Shown piece after piece: positions 11,461 through 23,111 of a stretch of 64,000 bases of DNA. Every line of letters begins with the position of its first letter. The first letter of the stretch is position 1. The stretch is taken from positions 126,501 to 190,500 of the forward strand of contig CAUYUJ010016063.1 of the NCBI GenBank assembly GCA_963575745.1, written 5' to 3'. A model generated the notes under the pieces. It saw only the letters and a list, made by a program, of their open reading frames with translations. It was not told the origin of the DNA and did no database searches. This DNA comes from Prorocentrum cordatum. Lineage: Eukaryota; Sar; Dinophyceae; Prorocentrales; Prorocentraceae. Both the position numbers and the translations under genes were made by a program.

Positions 11461-11559
11461 CACAGCTCATGCCACATCCTTCTCCACTGCATAGCTTGCA
11501 CGACTTAGATATGCGCTGCGTAGCTTGCACTACATAGGTCCCACCAGATAGATCAGTAC

Positions 11560-11810
11560 GTTGGCTTCACACAGTCTGTGCACCACATAGCTGACACCAC
11601 ATAGCTCACACTGCAGATATTCCATTGCGTAGACTGCAATGCATAGGCTGCACCACATGCGCTGCACTACCTAGCTCACACTCCATCGATCGGATCACAT
11701 CGGTTGAACCACATTGATTGTACCATATTATATTGCTCACGCCATCTAGACGGGCACGTTGGCTCCACATAGTTTGCACCACATAGCTTGCACCAACTGG
11801 CTCACTCCAG

Positions 11811-11856
<46 letters not shown>

Positions 11857-11925
11857 ATACATCTACATGTATTACACTGTGCAGATGACACCACTTGGCT
11901 TGCACTACGTAGCTTGCACCCCACA
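11560..11925 (+). repeat. 14-bp tandem minisatellite (ACCACATAGCTTGC), array 1
   Basis: Successive units are in strict 14-bp register: ACCACATAGCTGAC, ACCACATAGCTCAC, ACTGCAGATATTCC, ATTGCGTAGACTGC, AATGCATAGGCTGC, ACCACATGCGCTGC. Later units are more diverged. A short AC/AT microsatellite interrupts it at about 11811-11860. Confidence 0.8.
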
Positions 11926-11944
11926 TATTTTCTCTGCTCAGTGA

Positions 11945-12435
11945 GAACTTGGATCTACCATCCCCCCGAGGGGGGGGGGGGGCTGAGGGTTACCCTCTCC
12001 CCTCTGGGAATGTGCATGTCTTCCAACATGGATTCTGCCCCATCGTTCATTCTACATTTTGAATCATGCCATGCCAGCCAGGTCGGTGCCGGCTGGCCCC
12101 GCAATCCCTTGTTATGCAAGCGCACCCGTTTATCAACAGCCATCAATTTGCAATAATTGTTTGCAACATCTGGGACGGGGTGCCCAAGCGTCCGTCCGCG
12201 CGCGCTCGCATGCCGAACTCTTTCAAACGCCTTAGGTTCCGTAGAGACTTCTCTTGCGCCCTCCTCAGCGTTGCTTGCGAGACGCGCTCGGAAGTTTCCG
12301 ACGGTGAGCGCCACCGCGGCCGCCTCGGTCGCGGCTAGCGTCTACTAGCGTCGATTTAGCGTCGATTAGCTTCGCCTTAGCGTCGACCAGCGTCAATTCT
12401 GACAAGATGGTACGGGAGGCTCCCATGAGTCGTCA
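11945..12435. other. Non-repetitive stretch, no gene recognised
   Basis: A 119-codon minus-strand frame (12314-11955) is open, without a recognised domain. A C8/G10 run lies near 11962-11982 and GCGTCGAYTAGC short repeats at 12330-12395. Confidence 0.4.
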
Positions 12436-12530
12436 CTGAATAGATTGTACCACGTAGTTTGAACCATATAGGCTGGACCACGCAGATTGCACCACATAGG
12501 TTGGACCACGCAAGTAGCATCACCTTGTAT
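12436..12530 (+). repeat. 14-bp tandem minisatellite, array 2
   Basis: Units ACCACGTAGTTTGA, ACCATATAGGCTGG, ACCACGCAGATTGC and ACCACATAGGTTGG show the same 14-bp family about 500 bp after array 1. Confidence 0.75.
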
Positions 12531-12562
12531 GCTCGAAGCGAGTGTGATGGGTCCTCGCTGGC

Positions 12563-12690
12563 TTACACATATGTATGTATGTATGCATGCATGCATGCAC
12601 GTATGTATTTATGCATGCATGAATGTATACATGTACGTATGTACATATGTATGTATGTACGTATATACATATCACACGTGCATACACACA
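12563..12690 (+). repeat. (TATG)/(CATG)n microsatellite
   Basis: ATGTATG and ATGCATG tetramers with CG-containing variants. Confidence 0.85.
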
Positions 12691-12894
12691 TTGGTGTGTC
12701 GGCTGTTGTGTAGTCATGCGTACATTGGTGGACCGAACTGAGGTGATATCGACAGTTAGATTTGGTAGTGATATCGGTGGATGGATCGAAAGACCGGTGC
12801 CACGTGATTGTCCTGCGGTTGTCCCGTATGTTTTGCGGTTGTCCTGTGGTTGTCCCGTGGGTGTCGATCGATGGTGGGACACAAATCTCTCGTC

Positions 12895-13385
12895 AGTCGA
12901 CGACGACGATGACGAAAACGACGACGACGTGTCCCGCCCGACGACGAATGGCCCACGACGACGAAGTGTCCCTTCGGCGCGACCGACCGACCGACTCGCA
13001 TGCAACCGACGACGACGCCGATGGCGATGGCGATGACGCCCGTCACGACGAACGAAGGCGACGAGGACGACGACGAGGACGACCATGCCCACGACCACGA
13101 CGGCGGCGACGGCGGCTGCGACGGCGGCGACGACGGCTACGACGATGACGACGACGACCGACGACGACGACGGCCGCGGCCGCGGCGGCGGCGGCGACGA
13201 CGACGACGAGGACGACAAAGGGCGGGGGTTTCGGACCCCCACCGACGACGACCACGACGATCACGACCACGACCCCGACCACGATGACAACGACGACGAC
13301 GGCGACTGCGATGGTGGCGGTGGCCGCCACTGCGACGGCGACGACGGCCGAAGGCCGCGGCGGCGACGACGACGACGACGAGAGC
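12895..13385 (+). repeat. (CGA)n-rich microsatellite region
   Basis: CGACGACGA blocks separated by short unique stretches. Open frames read as Asp/Gly or Arg on the plus strand and Val/Ala on the minus strand. Rejected as coding. Confidence 0.85.
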
Positions 13386-13589
13386 TGGGGGGCTCGGACC
13401 CCCCCGCCTTTCTGAGGGGGGGCGAAGCGGGGCTACTTTGGGAGGAGGAGAAGGAGGACGGAGGAGTACAGTCGGGGCGCTGAAAAAAGGAACCCTTTTC
13501 GTTTGGGAGGGGCTCGGTGTTCCTTGATAGTTTTACAGTTCCTGAGGCTTTCCATGAGAAAGGGGGCCTCGTTCCTTATTTAGGGATCC

Positions 13590-14330
13590 TCAGGTCAACG
13601 CCCCGAGGGTAGGAGGATGAGGGAGGTGGGAGAAGGGGCAACGTATGCCCATGTTGTCACTCCCCTCCACCCCTGCAACGCATTCCAATGAAGGCAAACT
13701 CGCCCGCTGGGTAGAGCCTAAAGGGGCTCTGGTCTGCATTATCTGCCTTACTCCTCGCCTTCCCTCCCTCCTTTTCTCATTTCGTTGATGTAAGGTCCCC
13801 TGCCCGCTCTGACGGCGTGACAGGCTGGGCGTTTCTTTGGCGCCAGGTAGGGTGCGCAGGGGGTGCTTCCCCCATCCGCGCCACACGATCCCACAGCGTT
13901 ACAGGCATGATCTTCTTGTTGATGCCATAGCGGGTGCGCAAGGGATGGTCGTTTTTCCGTGTTGCGCTCCCAGGGCGTGGCAGGCGTGGCATGTCTTCGA
14001 AACAAATGGGTGTGCGCAGGGGGTGAGTCTTGTATCCGAGCCGCATTTCCAGGGGTGCGCCATGGGTCGTTCTCCCATGGCGTGGCAGGCGTGTCACTTC
14101 CTCGACACCAGGCGGGGTGCGCAGGGGGTAGTTCCGCCTTTCTGTGCTGCGTACGGTCCCAGAGTGTGGTATGCGTGGCATTCCCTCCATACCACAGGCG
14201 GGGCACAAGGGGTAAGGTGTCTATGTATGCGCACTGGCCAGGGCGTGGCAGGGGTGGCATGACTTCGCCAGCAGAAGGGGTGCGCATGGAACTATCGCCG
14301 CCAGAAGGGATGCGCAGAAGCAGCGGTCTC
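13590..14330 (+). repeat. Tandem repeat of about 80-100 bp
   Basis: A GCGTGGCAGGCGTGGCA motif recurs near 13815, 13900, 13978, 14080, 14167 and 14245 (spacings 78-102). Each is followed by GGGTGCGCAGGGGGT. At least five or six diverged units. No gene. Confidence 0.7.
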
Positions 14331-14850
14331 TGAGCGCTTCACCGCCCAGGTGTTTCTGAGAAGTTTTCTACGCCTTCCTCGAAGACAGAGAAAACCTATC
14401 AGAAGGCGCGAGGGCTTCTGAGAAGTCCTGGCGCGTTCTGGACGAGCGTGTTCGTCAGGGACCAATGCGGGAAAGAAGCGGACCGAACACGGGGGGTCAT
14501 TCGGTCGCTCCAGTTTGCCAGCAAGGTGGCCGCCTTTGGCAGGGGGGAGAGCTGTGCAGAATTTCCCCGACGGTAGGACCCCACGTGAGTATCTGTTTTG
14601 ATTGCCCTTTCGCTCTTTCCTCTTCGCCCTGGCGGAGGCACCATCACGCCCTCTGTGGCGCCTCCTCCTCATCCTCCTCGCCCTCCTCGTCCTCGGACCC
14701 CGTCGATTTTCCTTGGCACCTTCGCCGCCACGGCTGGCAAGAGCGCGTTGTCCGATGGCCAGATCGCGAAGCCGTCGGCGGGCCAGGCCGTTGGGACAAC
14801 CCTGTGGGCCGATGAGAGCCCCGCATGTCTCGAGCTAATCGCGGCCGCGC
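14330..14850. other. Unassigned stretch upstream of helicase relic
   Basis: No repeat family and no recognisable protein. A TCCTCC run lies near 14660-14700. Confidence 0.35.
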
Positions 14851-16990
14851 TCAGGCGGTAGGCGCCACGAAGTCCAGCTCTGCCGCCAGCTGCTCCGCCT
14901 CATCCCTGGAGCTCACCGTTTTCTTTTCGAACTCCGCGAGCGCGTTCCGCAGCGACGCCGGTGGCCCACGCTCCATGGAATTTCGCGTGGGCAGCCGCAG
15001 GAGCAGCACGTTCCTCGTGCACGTGGCGCAGGGGAACATGACGTAGAGGCGCAGTACAGGCACCACTGCTCGTCCGACATGCCCGTGCGACCAGCGTCCT
15101 CGTCCCTGGCGCAGTCGATGGTGACGCCTTTTGCACTGCGTCCGGCCTGGCGACAGCGCGGAGGTCAGGTAGGACGCGTGCGTCAGAGTAGCCTCGAGCG
15201 GCGCACGAGCTCTGACCCCCATCTCTGCCACGTGAACCCCTGCTTGCTGGGCCTGAACATGAGCGAGCTTCTCGCCCGCGCCTCGACCTCGCCGTCGTCG
15301 CCAGCGCCTTCGGCGCCCTGTCGCAGCAGCGAAGCGACCTACTGGTCGATTCGAAACTCCCTGAAGCCGAGCACGTGCGCCCAGATTCCGTGCGGCAGGT
15401 AGAGGGGGTGAAGGAGCTGGCACGGGGCGTGCGTCTCGTATTCCCGTTCGTCCTCGTGATGAGATTCGAAGGACATGATGGCGGCCCGCTGTCTCTGCGC
15501 GGGATCGAATTTCTTCTTCGGCTCCTGTACGGCCGTGAGCCGAACCTCCATGCCGACGCGTGTGGGTAACGCGCCGTGGATGTCCCCCGTCTTGTGCACT
15601 CGGTTATACGCAAGAGTGGCCCTGGGTAAAAGTCACCTTCGGTGCGCGGTTTTTCGGGGGCCGCGCGGGGGCTATGCCTGGGCGCGCAAACAGCTGTCAG
15701 GGTTTCGTTTTCAGCCATCGGGGGACATCTTTGCCAGCACCAAAGGTCTCTCCCGCGAGAGGTCAGTCTTACGTGTAGTCGGTGCATGTTGCTGCCGTTC
15801 AGGAGGCGCGGGCCCGCAGCCTAGACCGCTTCGGTTCGCGCTGCAATCGTGCACGGCTTGCAGGCAAACGAGGGGCGGCACGCTGGGACGCTGTGCGTCG
15901 CGACGGGCGCGCGTGTTGATCCAGCTCGCTAACGTGTCCATTAAGCAGTGGCGAAGCGTCCTAGCGTGCCTATAGGCCAACCGAACAATGTTGGAATAAC
16001 CTTTTGTGGTTTCCACGACATGTTCTTAGAACCCTGCTGGTTGGGACTGTCTTGTTTTAACACATCTGGTTTATGTTACAAGAACATTGCTTTTCTTGTT
16101 CGACTTTTATGTGGTTCTAAGAATGTCGCCGTCGGCCTATGGGAATGCCGAGACGGTCGGTCTGTGTTCAAATCATTTCTCGTGTTGGTGACGAGGGTCC
16201 AATACGCCGGGGCTGTCTGCTGCCAGCCTCTTCTCCCAGGCAGACCAGGCGTCTGGTGGGAAACGATTGTCATCACGCGCGCAGCCCGAGAGCGTGATCA
16301 GAGGGTCTTCGTGTTCGAAGCGTTTCGTGTCCTCTCTATTCGGAATCGCAGGGATCTGGGATATGACTTTGATGGTATGCTGGATCTCCACCGTCGGCGG
16401 CTCCGCGCACTGATACGGCCCGTCGCCCAGGAGGTCGTTCAGGTCCTTCATCAGGCCTGTGCTGCCGTTGAGCTTGAGCTGCAGGAAACCGCTGACGCGC
16501 AACACGAACGGGGCGCGCCCGAAGTGGTGGTTCAGCCGCTTGTATGTGGATTTTTTTTTTTTGTTTTATCTCGCGCGTGTCTTTACGTCACTGGCAGGCG
16601 CGAAGGTCCAGCGCGTTGTACAGCGCGGCTGCCACCATGTTCGTTTCCTGTGGCAAGAGCGCGGGGTTGTTCCCGCAACGTTGTCCGACCTCTTCTGCGA
16701 TTCCCCGGTTTTCTCTTCGCGTTGCTGTATTTTTGGGATCGCAGGGCACACTCGTTGTCTTGCGCTTTGGCCGTCGCAGTTTCCTTGGAGATGTTTTTCG
16801 CCTGCGCGCTCGAGAAGGTCACGACTATCATGGCGCTCTTGTCCGGAGCTGGCGATATAATGGCGTTAGCAGCGGGCCTCATAGGTGGGGGGCTCCCGCA
16901 TGAGCCTTTTCGCAAGTCGCTCACAAACGGGGCTCCAGCCGGAGATGTCATCCATGCCCAATCGTGAAAAAAAGGCAGACATGACGACAG
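14851..16990 (-). pseudogene. Degenerate Pif1-like DNA helicase (3'-end and middle)
   Basis: Minus-strand relic split over several frames. In order: SAMIVVTFSSAQAKN (about 16850); a motif II-like segment QETNMVAAALYNALDLR near 16660, with Q where the Walker B acidic residue is expected; a block with FLQLKLNGSTGL and RFPPDAWSAWEKR (16505-16173); DTLASWINTRARRDA (about 15950); GDIHGALPTRVGMEVRLT with YLPHGIWAHVLGF (15599-15339); a GVTIDCA block (about 15130); and a C-terminal piece LYVMFPCATC...ERGPPASLRNALAEFEKKT ending at a stop near 14851. The order fits Pif1/superfamily 1B helicases abundant in dinoflagellate genomes (recalled, not searched). A TGA ends one segment at 16173. No Walker A lysine motif was found, so the 5' end is missing or unrecognisable. 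Confidence 0.6.
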
Positions 16991-17235
16991 TTGCGGGTTT
17001 CCGATGGCCCGTTCATATAAATAACATGAGAAGCGGGCCCTATCTGGACGGGGTTCCCGCCAGAGACACCCTCGCAATTCACTCACAAACGAGGCTCCCG
17101 CATACTCAAGCTTAGGAGGCCGAGCGCGACGACAGGAAAAGGTTCCGATGGCCCGCTCGGATTACTAAAAGAACCCGCGGGCCCCATAAGGAGGGGGTTC
17201 CCGCTTGAGGTATCCTCGCGATTCGCATGAGGGCC
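16880..17235 (+). repeat. Three diverged direct repeats of about 120-150 bp
   Basis: Units share TTCCGATGGCCCG, a GCGGGCCCYAT core and GGGGTTCCCGC or GGGGCTCCMGC, starting near 16885, 16997 and 17145. They overlap the 5' end of the helicase relic. Confidence 0.55.
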
Positions 17236-17264
17236 AGCGCTCTCAATGGCCGAGGCGTCCCCCA

Positions 17265-17590
17265 TGTGACGATGACGACGATAATGACGATGAGGGTGAT
17301 GATGCTGATGATGACTGTGATGATGGTGATGTTGCTGCTGATGCTGATGCTGATGATGGTCATGACGATGATGATGATGGTGAGGGTGGTGGTGATGGTG
17401 ATGATGATGCTGTGCTGATGATGTTGATGCTGATGCTGATGCTGACGGTGCCGATGCTGGTGACGATGGTGATGGTGATGGTGATGGTGATGATCATGAT
17501 GATGCTTGCGGTGGTAATGATGATGTCGATGGTCATGATGATGGTGTTGAGTGATCACAGTGGCGACGATGATACTGATGCGTGATTGTG
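17265..17590 (+). repeat. (TGA)n microsatellite
   Basis: TGATGATGG/TGC mixed repeat. All apparent ORFs (Asp-, Met- or His-rich) are artefacts. Confidence 0.9.
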
Positions 17591-18227
17591 TGCGAGCGAG
17601 GGGGGAGGTGAGGTGAGGAATGCACTGGGCGTCCGGGTAGAACAAGAACTCCACGTCGGATGTGGGAAACCACCACTGGGTACCCGCGGCGGGTTTTGGC
17701 ACACCGATGTTCGAATTTCGCCCTCGCCGACGGGACCCGCCCACACTGCTCGGCAGCAGGTCTGACGTTTGCGGCGAGAGGGTTGTTCGGATGACGTCGT
17801 CGCTCGCGGCTGGCATCTCACCGCCTCAACCCGGCAATGCATGCCAGGCCAGCCAGACTTCTTATCCGCAGCTGCGGGGCCTGGGCATGCAGTACGCCCA
17901 GCGGAGGCGCCGCAGGGTGTGCGGAGAGTGCCGTGGACTACCCTGGAGGCCCACTGAAGCCAGTCTGGGCCCCCCTCCTGGGGGCAACCAGCGCACGCAG
18001 CCTGATCGATGCCTCTCCGAACTCCTCCCCCTCCGCCCTCCCCCTCCAGCGCCCTCGGCACTTCGAGGCCATCTTGTGGCCAGAGGGGGTAATTCGTGTT
18101 TTTGTGTTTACCCGTCCCGTTGGAGTTTTTGGTGGCCCCGCGGGGCCATCAAAAGGCATAAGCCCTCAGCCAACCGAACAGAGCACGACCCAGCGTCCCA
18201 GCCTTCGTCCGACCGACCGACCCCGCC

Positions 18228-18352
18228 CTCGCCCCCCCCAGAAAAAATCATCTGGCACACCACGGAGAAGCGGTACGGCGCGACGCTCCCGAACACCAAC
18301 TTCGCGATCGAGGCCGCGGTCTACACCGCGGGCAAGCTCGGCATCCCGAGGG
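18228..18352 (+). CDS. Exon-like coding island
   Basis: A pyrimidine-rich run ending CCCCCCCCAG precedes a low-repeat coding stretch (WHTTEKRYGA, NTNFAIEAAVYTAGKLG). The amino acids are mixed, unlike the flanking repeat peptides, and the CCAG looks like a splice acceptor. I do not recognise the protein, and no joining exon could be fixed. It may be a host exon or a transposon remnant. Confidence 0.35.
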
Positions 18353-18699
18353 CGGGGGCGGCCGAGGGGACCCTTCCCCTCGCCTCCAAAGGGGGAAGGG
18401 TGGAGGGGAGGGAGCGGGCCCGAGGCAGCGCATGGGAGTGGAAGGAGCCGAAGACGCGCTAATGGTGTTCTAGCTAACGGCGGAGTAGGACAACCAATTG
18501 TAGGAAGGCGTGGTTCGTGGCCAAATCAAATGTAGGAACGCGTGGCTCGTGTTTTCCTACAACGCGCTGCGTCGTTTTCGTTCGATCCATCCCCATGGTT
18601 GTAATGCAGGAAACGGTGTTTCGTGATTTATTCCATGTTGGTTGCGTGAGCTCGGTGTCGCAAAAGCAAGATTCCCAACCGCCTCGTTAACCAAGCACG

Positions 18700-19090
18700 C
18701 CTTCAGCGTGGCCTTGGAGGAGGGAGGATAAGATGGCAGGGGAGGAAGGGAGCGAGGGAGGGAGGAAACGGCAGGAGAAAAACAGATCGTCTTGGCTGCT
18801 TTCTGTTCCTTCGGGGAGGCCTCCAGGGACGGTTCAGGGAGCTCGGGAGGCCTCCAGGGAATTCACCTCTGGAGACCCTTGTATGCCTCCGAGGGCACGC
18901 AAGGGCCCGAGCAGATCGCGCCAGCGGGTTTTTGCAAGTTCTGGTGGTCGCTGCCGGGCAACAGGCCGTCGGAAAGGTGAACGGAGTGAAAAGCGGTCCC
19001 AGGGAAGGGCTCAGGCGTTGCAGGGCCTGGCTACAAGCGACTCGGTGCTCTTTTTTCCTGAACGCCCAAATCCAAAGGATAGGGCATTGC
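18700..19090. other. No gene recognised
   Basis: Open frames on both strands but no recognisable domain; mixed GGAGG-rich sequence near 18720-18780. Confidence 0.35.
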
Positions 19091-19094
19091 ATCC

Positions 19095-19255
19095 CGCTGG
19101 CACGTTCCGTGCCGCGGCCCCCTGGCACGTTCGACGGCGCGTCCCGTGGCGCGTCCCCCTGGCACATCGCACGGCACGTCCCCTGGCACGCCCCCTGGCA
19201 CGTCCACCGGCACGGTCCGTGGCGCGTCCCTTGGCACGATCTGGCACGTCACTGT
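19095..19255 (+). repeat. 12-bp minisatellite CCCCTGGCACGT
   Basis: About a dozen diverged units (CCCCTGGCACGT, CCGTGGCGCGTC, CCTTGGCACGAT). Confidence 0.7.
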
Positions 19256-19570
19256 GCGGCGCGGCACAGCGCAGATCAGCACAACATGGCCCCTGGCACA
19301 GTATCATCACCATGTATCTCTTCAGCGTTGACACTGCCCATCGCCCAATTGAGGTGCTTGGAAACGTTCGTATGCCTCGCAGTTCTGAATCCCTTTTCTG
19401 GGTTCGTGGGTCGATCATATTTTGCGCGCTGGTTCCCTTAGCTTGCTAAAGAGTATGTGGTCATTCAAGTGCTGTCGATGATTCAGCTCGGTCTGGCCCC
19501 AGAGCTGGGATAGCCGTGGCGTGCTCGAGCCAACCCCCACGTGCGAACGCACCGCACAATACAGCGCACT

Positions 19571-20143
19571 CTAGGCATCAGGGCATTTGCTCAACTGTAT
19601 AGCGTGCCAGCAGTCTGACTCATGTACCTGCAGAGCTCCGCCGCCGCCGCTCTCCATCGTCCACCTTGGCGGGCTCGCTTGGTCAAACTTCACCACGAGG
19701 TTCATAACTGCTGAGCCCTTGCCTTGGTGGTTGATTAGGGCCAGGGTGGTTTTTGTCGCCGGCAGGCAGGGCGGCATATGAATACTGCCAAATATGTTCT
19801 TTGAGAATATTGCTCCCACCTTGTGGCTCCCATTTGATGAGGCCCCAAACGGTGCTGCGGTTCTCGACGTTCCTTCCTGCTCAGTTGATCCAAGCCAGCC
19901 GCTGCGCGGCTTCCCTCTCCGCCATCCTGGTGTGCCGGGGGCAGCCTCGGGCTCCCCCTTGTTTTCTTCGGAGCCCTGTCGGCCGCAGCAAGAGAGCCCC
20001 TCGTCGGTGGGCAGGTTTTTTCCCTGGCGATCACGGGCTTGACCAGAGGGGGGCGCGGGGATGGGTCCTGTCTCGCACGATTCACACCTGCGGCTATAGG
20101 GAAGCCTAGGAATAGCTAATTGCCAGAAGGTGCTGGCGCGCAT
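19571..20143 (-). CDS. Unrecognised 190-codon open frame, coding-like
   Basis: Opens with ATG at 20143 and ends at 19571. The second half has mixed, non-repetitive composition (GAIFSKNIFGSIHMPPC, KTTLALINHQGKGSAV, NLVVKFDQASPP, ESGGGGALQVHESDCWHAI). That is unlike nearby repeat-derived peptides, so I take it as real coding sequence, perhaps a transposon-borne or host exon. No domain, signal peptide or membrane span is evident and no function is proposed. Confidence 0.4.
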   Translation of the reverse strand: MRASTFWQLAIPRLPYSRRCESCETGPIPAPPSGQARDRQGKNLPTDEGLSCCGRQGSEENKGEPEAAPGTPGWRRGKPRSGWLGSTEQEGTSRTAAPFGASSNGSHKVGAIFSKNIFGSIHMPPCLPATKTTLALINHQGKGSAVMNLVVKFDQASPPRWTMESGGGGALQVHESDCWHAIQLSKCPDA

Positions 20144-20472
20144 CGTGACGTGGACTGGGGGGAGGGGGCGGCAAGCGGGTGGCCAGTCACGGGCATTATC
20201 GCGAATAGCAACAAGAGCTTTTGGAGGGCATCGGAGCTGCGATCGCCTTTTCGGCTCCCTCCCTCCCTCCTCTCTCCGATCGACTCACAGGTTGCCCAGC
20301 CTCCTGTCTCCTCCCTCCCGCTCCTGTTCCTCTCCTCCTCTTCATCCTTCTCGTGGGGCTTCACAGGTGTTCGGAAGACCCCCGATGGTTCAGTGTTTTC
20401 TGAAGGCTCCAGGTGTTTTTTGAGGTGTCCGATTGTTTCTGGCGAAGGAGGGAAGGAGAATGAGGATGAAGA

Positions 20473-20530
20473 GGTGGGTGAGAGCGGGGTGCAGGAGGAG
20501 GAGGAGGAGGAGGAGGAGGAGGAGGAGTAA
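20473..20530 (+). repeat. (GGA)n microsatellite
   Basis: GGAGGAGGA run flanked by GGGAGG-rich sequence; GA-dinucleotide tract at 20558-20580. Confidence 0.85.
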
Positions 20531-21067
20531 GAGGTGGAGGGGGAGGGAGATGGGTGTAGAAAGAGAGAGAGAGAGAGACGACGACGACAGAAAGTGGGGG
20601 AAGTCGCAGGAAGGAGGACGCAATAGGGAAAGAAGCAAAGGGTGGGGGCGAGCGAGGGGCGAGAAAAGGAGGAATAGAGGAAGGAGAGAAGTGGGAAGGC
20701 CAGGCCCAGGGGCCCGTGGCAGTGAAGCATCAGCAGCTGAGGGAACCTGTTGGGGCTCACGTCCCTCTTTCCCTTCTCATCCCGTTTGTTTGAGTACATC
20801 CTGGGTGCAAACAGGCGGCATGATGAGTGGTGCTTCCCTCCCATCCCTCACTCCCTCCTCTCCCCTCGCCCCTCCCGCGTCCCGTCACATGTCTTCTCCC
20901 CTTCCTCTCCTCTCCTCCCTGTTCTCCTTTTGTCGCCCTTTATTATCCATCGCCCTTCGTTCCTCGTCGTCGCCGCCGTCGCCCTCGTCGCTGTCGCTGC
21001 CGCCGTCTCTGCCGCCGTCGTCACAAGATTCGCCCTCGTCTGCGCCCTGATCTCGTCGTCGTCGTCC

Positions 21068-21295
21068 AGTGCCCCGCGCGCGTCCTGGGGCCAGTTGTTC
21101 GTGCAGCTCATGGGGCCCAACTCGACCGCCATGCAGAGCGCCATCATGACCATCCGGAATCTGGGGATCGAGGCGGGCCCTGGGCAGCGCGCCGTCGCGG
21201 GAACCGTCGTGGTCGCTGCTGCCGCGGCCGCCGGCGGCGTCGCCGAGGTTCTGGCATCGAGGATCGCGGGGTTCGGCCGTTTGGGATCCGCGAAG
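21068..21295 (+). CDS. Exon-like coding island
   Basis: A mixed-composition frame (ASWGQLFVQLMGPNSTAMQ, SAIMTIRNLGIEAGPGQ, then an Ala/Val-rich AVAGTVVVAAAAAAGGV, GFGRLGSAKAFA). It starts after a TCGTCG tract and ends where GGA/TGA microsatellites begin. The Ala-rich stretch could be a membrane helix. It resembles an exon between repeat-filled introns. The protein is not recognised. Confidence 0.4.
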
Positions 21296-21394
21296 GCCTT
21301 TGCAGCCCCCCCGGGGACCTCCAGAAGAGGAGGAGGAAAAGGAGAAGGAGGAGAAGGAGGAGGAGGAGGAGCGACTTGTTGCAGACGGAGGTGT

Positions 21395-21431
21395 TGGATG
21401 ATGATGATGCTGGTGATGATGATGATGATGC

Positions 21432-21472
<41 letters not shown>

Positions 21473-22092
21473 CTGCTGATGGTGATGGTGATGGTGATGG
21501 CGTTGGAAATGGTGATGGTGATGGTGATGGTGATGGTGTCGATGGCGATGTTGGTGATAGTGATGGTGATGGTCATGATGACCGTGGTGGTGGTTGTGGT
21601 GGTGATGCTGATGACGGTGACGATGATGACGCTGCTGATAATGATGATGGTGATGACGATGGTGATGGTGATGAGGGAAGTGATTATGATGAGGATGATG
21701 ATTGTGACGAAGACTATGGTTCTGATGATGCTGATGCTATTGATGATGTGGATGATGGTGATGGACAGGGTCATGTTGAGGATGCCGATGATGGGTGCTG
21801 TTGCTGCCGTTGCTGCCGCTGCCTATGATGATGCTGAGGATGGTCGTGATACTAAGGGTGATGATATGATCATCATGACAATGCTGCTGATGCTGATTTT
21901 GATGACGGTGATGATGAAAGGATGCTGATGTTGACTATGCTGATGCTGATGATGTGCTGATGATGGTGTTGATGATGATGGTGTTGCTAACGAGGACGAT
22001 GATGATGCTGATGATGATGGTGATGCTGATTATGTTGATGATGCGGAAGACGATTACACTGATGGTGCTGCTGATGATGATGATGATGATGT

Positions 22093-22128
<36 letters not shown>

Positions 22129-22380
22129 GGCTGCTGGTGATGATGATGATGATGATTATTGTGATGACGATGCTGATACTTGTGATGATGCTGCTGGTGA
22201 TGATTGATGATGCTGCTGATACTGATGATGATGGTGATAATGAACATGACTATAATGATGCTGATGTCGATGATGCTGATGATGATGCTGCTGCTGATGA
22301 TGATGATGATGATGCTGATGCTGCTGCTGCTGATGATGATGATGATGGTGATGATGACGATGAGTCTGAGATGGAGGAGG
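21395..22380 (+). repeat. Long (TGA)n microsatellite
   Basis: Almost 1 kb of TGATGATG/TGC repeat with occasional substitutions, running into GGA repeats to about 22450. Met/Asp/Ile-rich ORFs are artefacts. Confidence 0.95.
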
Positions 22381-22542
22381 AGGAGGAGGTGGAGGAGGAG
22401 GAAGAGGAGGAGGAAGAGTAGGAGGAGGATGATGAGGAGGAGGAGGAGATGGATCAGCTGGGGCCGTAGCCTTTTGTGCTCAAGGGGCCTGCTCCTGAAC
22501 TTCCCAACCTCGCTCAAGCGCGGGCATCAGTGAGGGTCATGT

Positions 22543-23110
22543 TTGCCTCCGACCAGTCTTCTCGTTCCGCCTCTGTTGACGGGCTGGAATCGCTCGCGCG
22601 GCCGCAAGCAGCTGCAGCTTGATGGCCGCCGTGGTGGATGGTTATGGAATTGGTCGAACTGGTCGAACGCGAACGGGAAGAGCGAGGATAAGCCGCAGCA
22701 GGACCCGGACTACCTTGTGTGCGACAGATGTGGCAAGTGGAGTTGGCTCCCACGGACGTACAGGGACCCGCTCTGGCGTTGCGGGAACCTCTTGCTCTCC
22801 GACAGCCACAAGCAGCAGCCTGACGGCAGCCCCGCGGACCCGCACCTCCATCGCATCATGCACGGGATCCAGGGGCTGTGGCCCCCCCAAAGCTCGATAC
22901 AATCAAGAAGCAGTGCGTCGCCGCGGGGGACAGCGGCGCCAACGACGTGGACATGGTGGACTCAGGGCCGCTTCTCTCCGAGCAAGTCCGGCTCGCCATG
23001 GGCCATGCAGGGGGCCACCAAGTACAGAGATGAATGCAAGCAACGTGCCGAACAACAACGTGACGAATTACAGCAGGCGAAGGGCGCCCTCGGCGCGGCC
23101 ATCGCCCAGT
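22543..23110 (+). pseudogene. Possible ORF1-like zinc protein fragment
   Basis: The plus-strand frame contains LVCDRCGKWSWLPRTYRDP and WRCGNLL, a partial CX2C knuckle with aromatic residues. It then shifts frame into VDMVDSGPLLSEQVRLAMG. Cys/Trp-rich heads of this kind occur at the start of LINE ORF1 proteins in dinoflagellates (recalled). It lies opposite in strand to the LINE next door, so it is probably a separate fragment. It stops at a GGA array. Confidence 0.35.
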
Positions 23111-23111
23111 A

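Noticed and set aside
17205-22421. Asp/Met/Ile/His-rich frames in TGA repeats (17.2-17.8 and 21.4-22.4 kb)
   Set aside because: Trinucleotide microsatellite artefacts.
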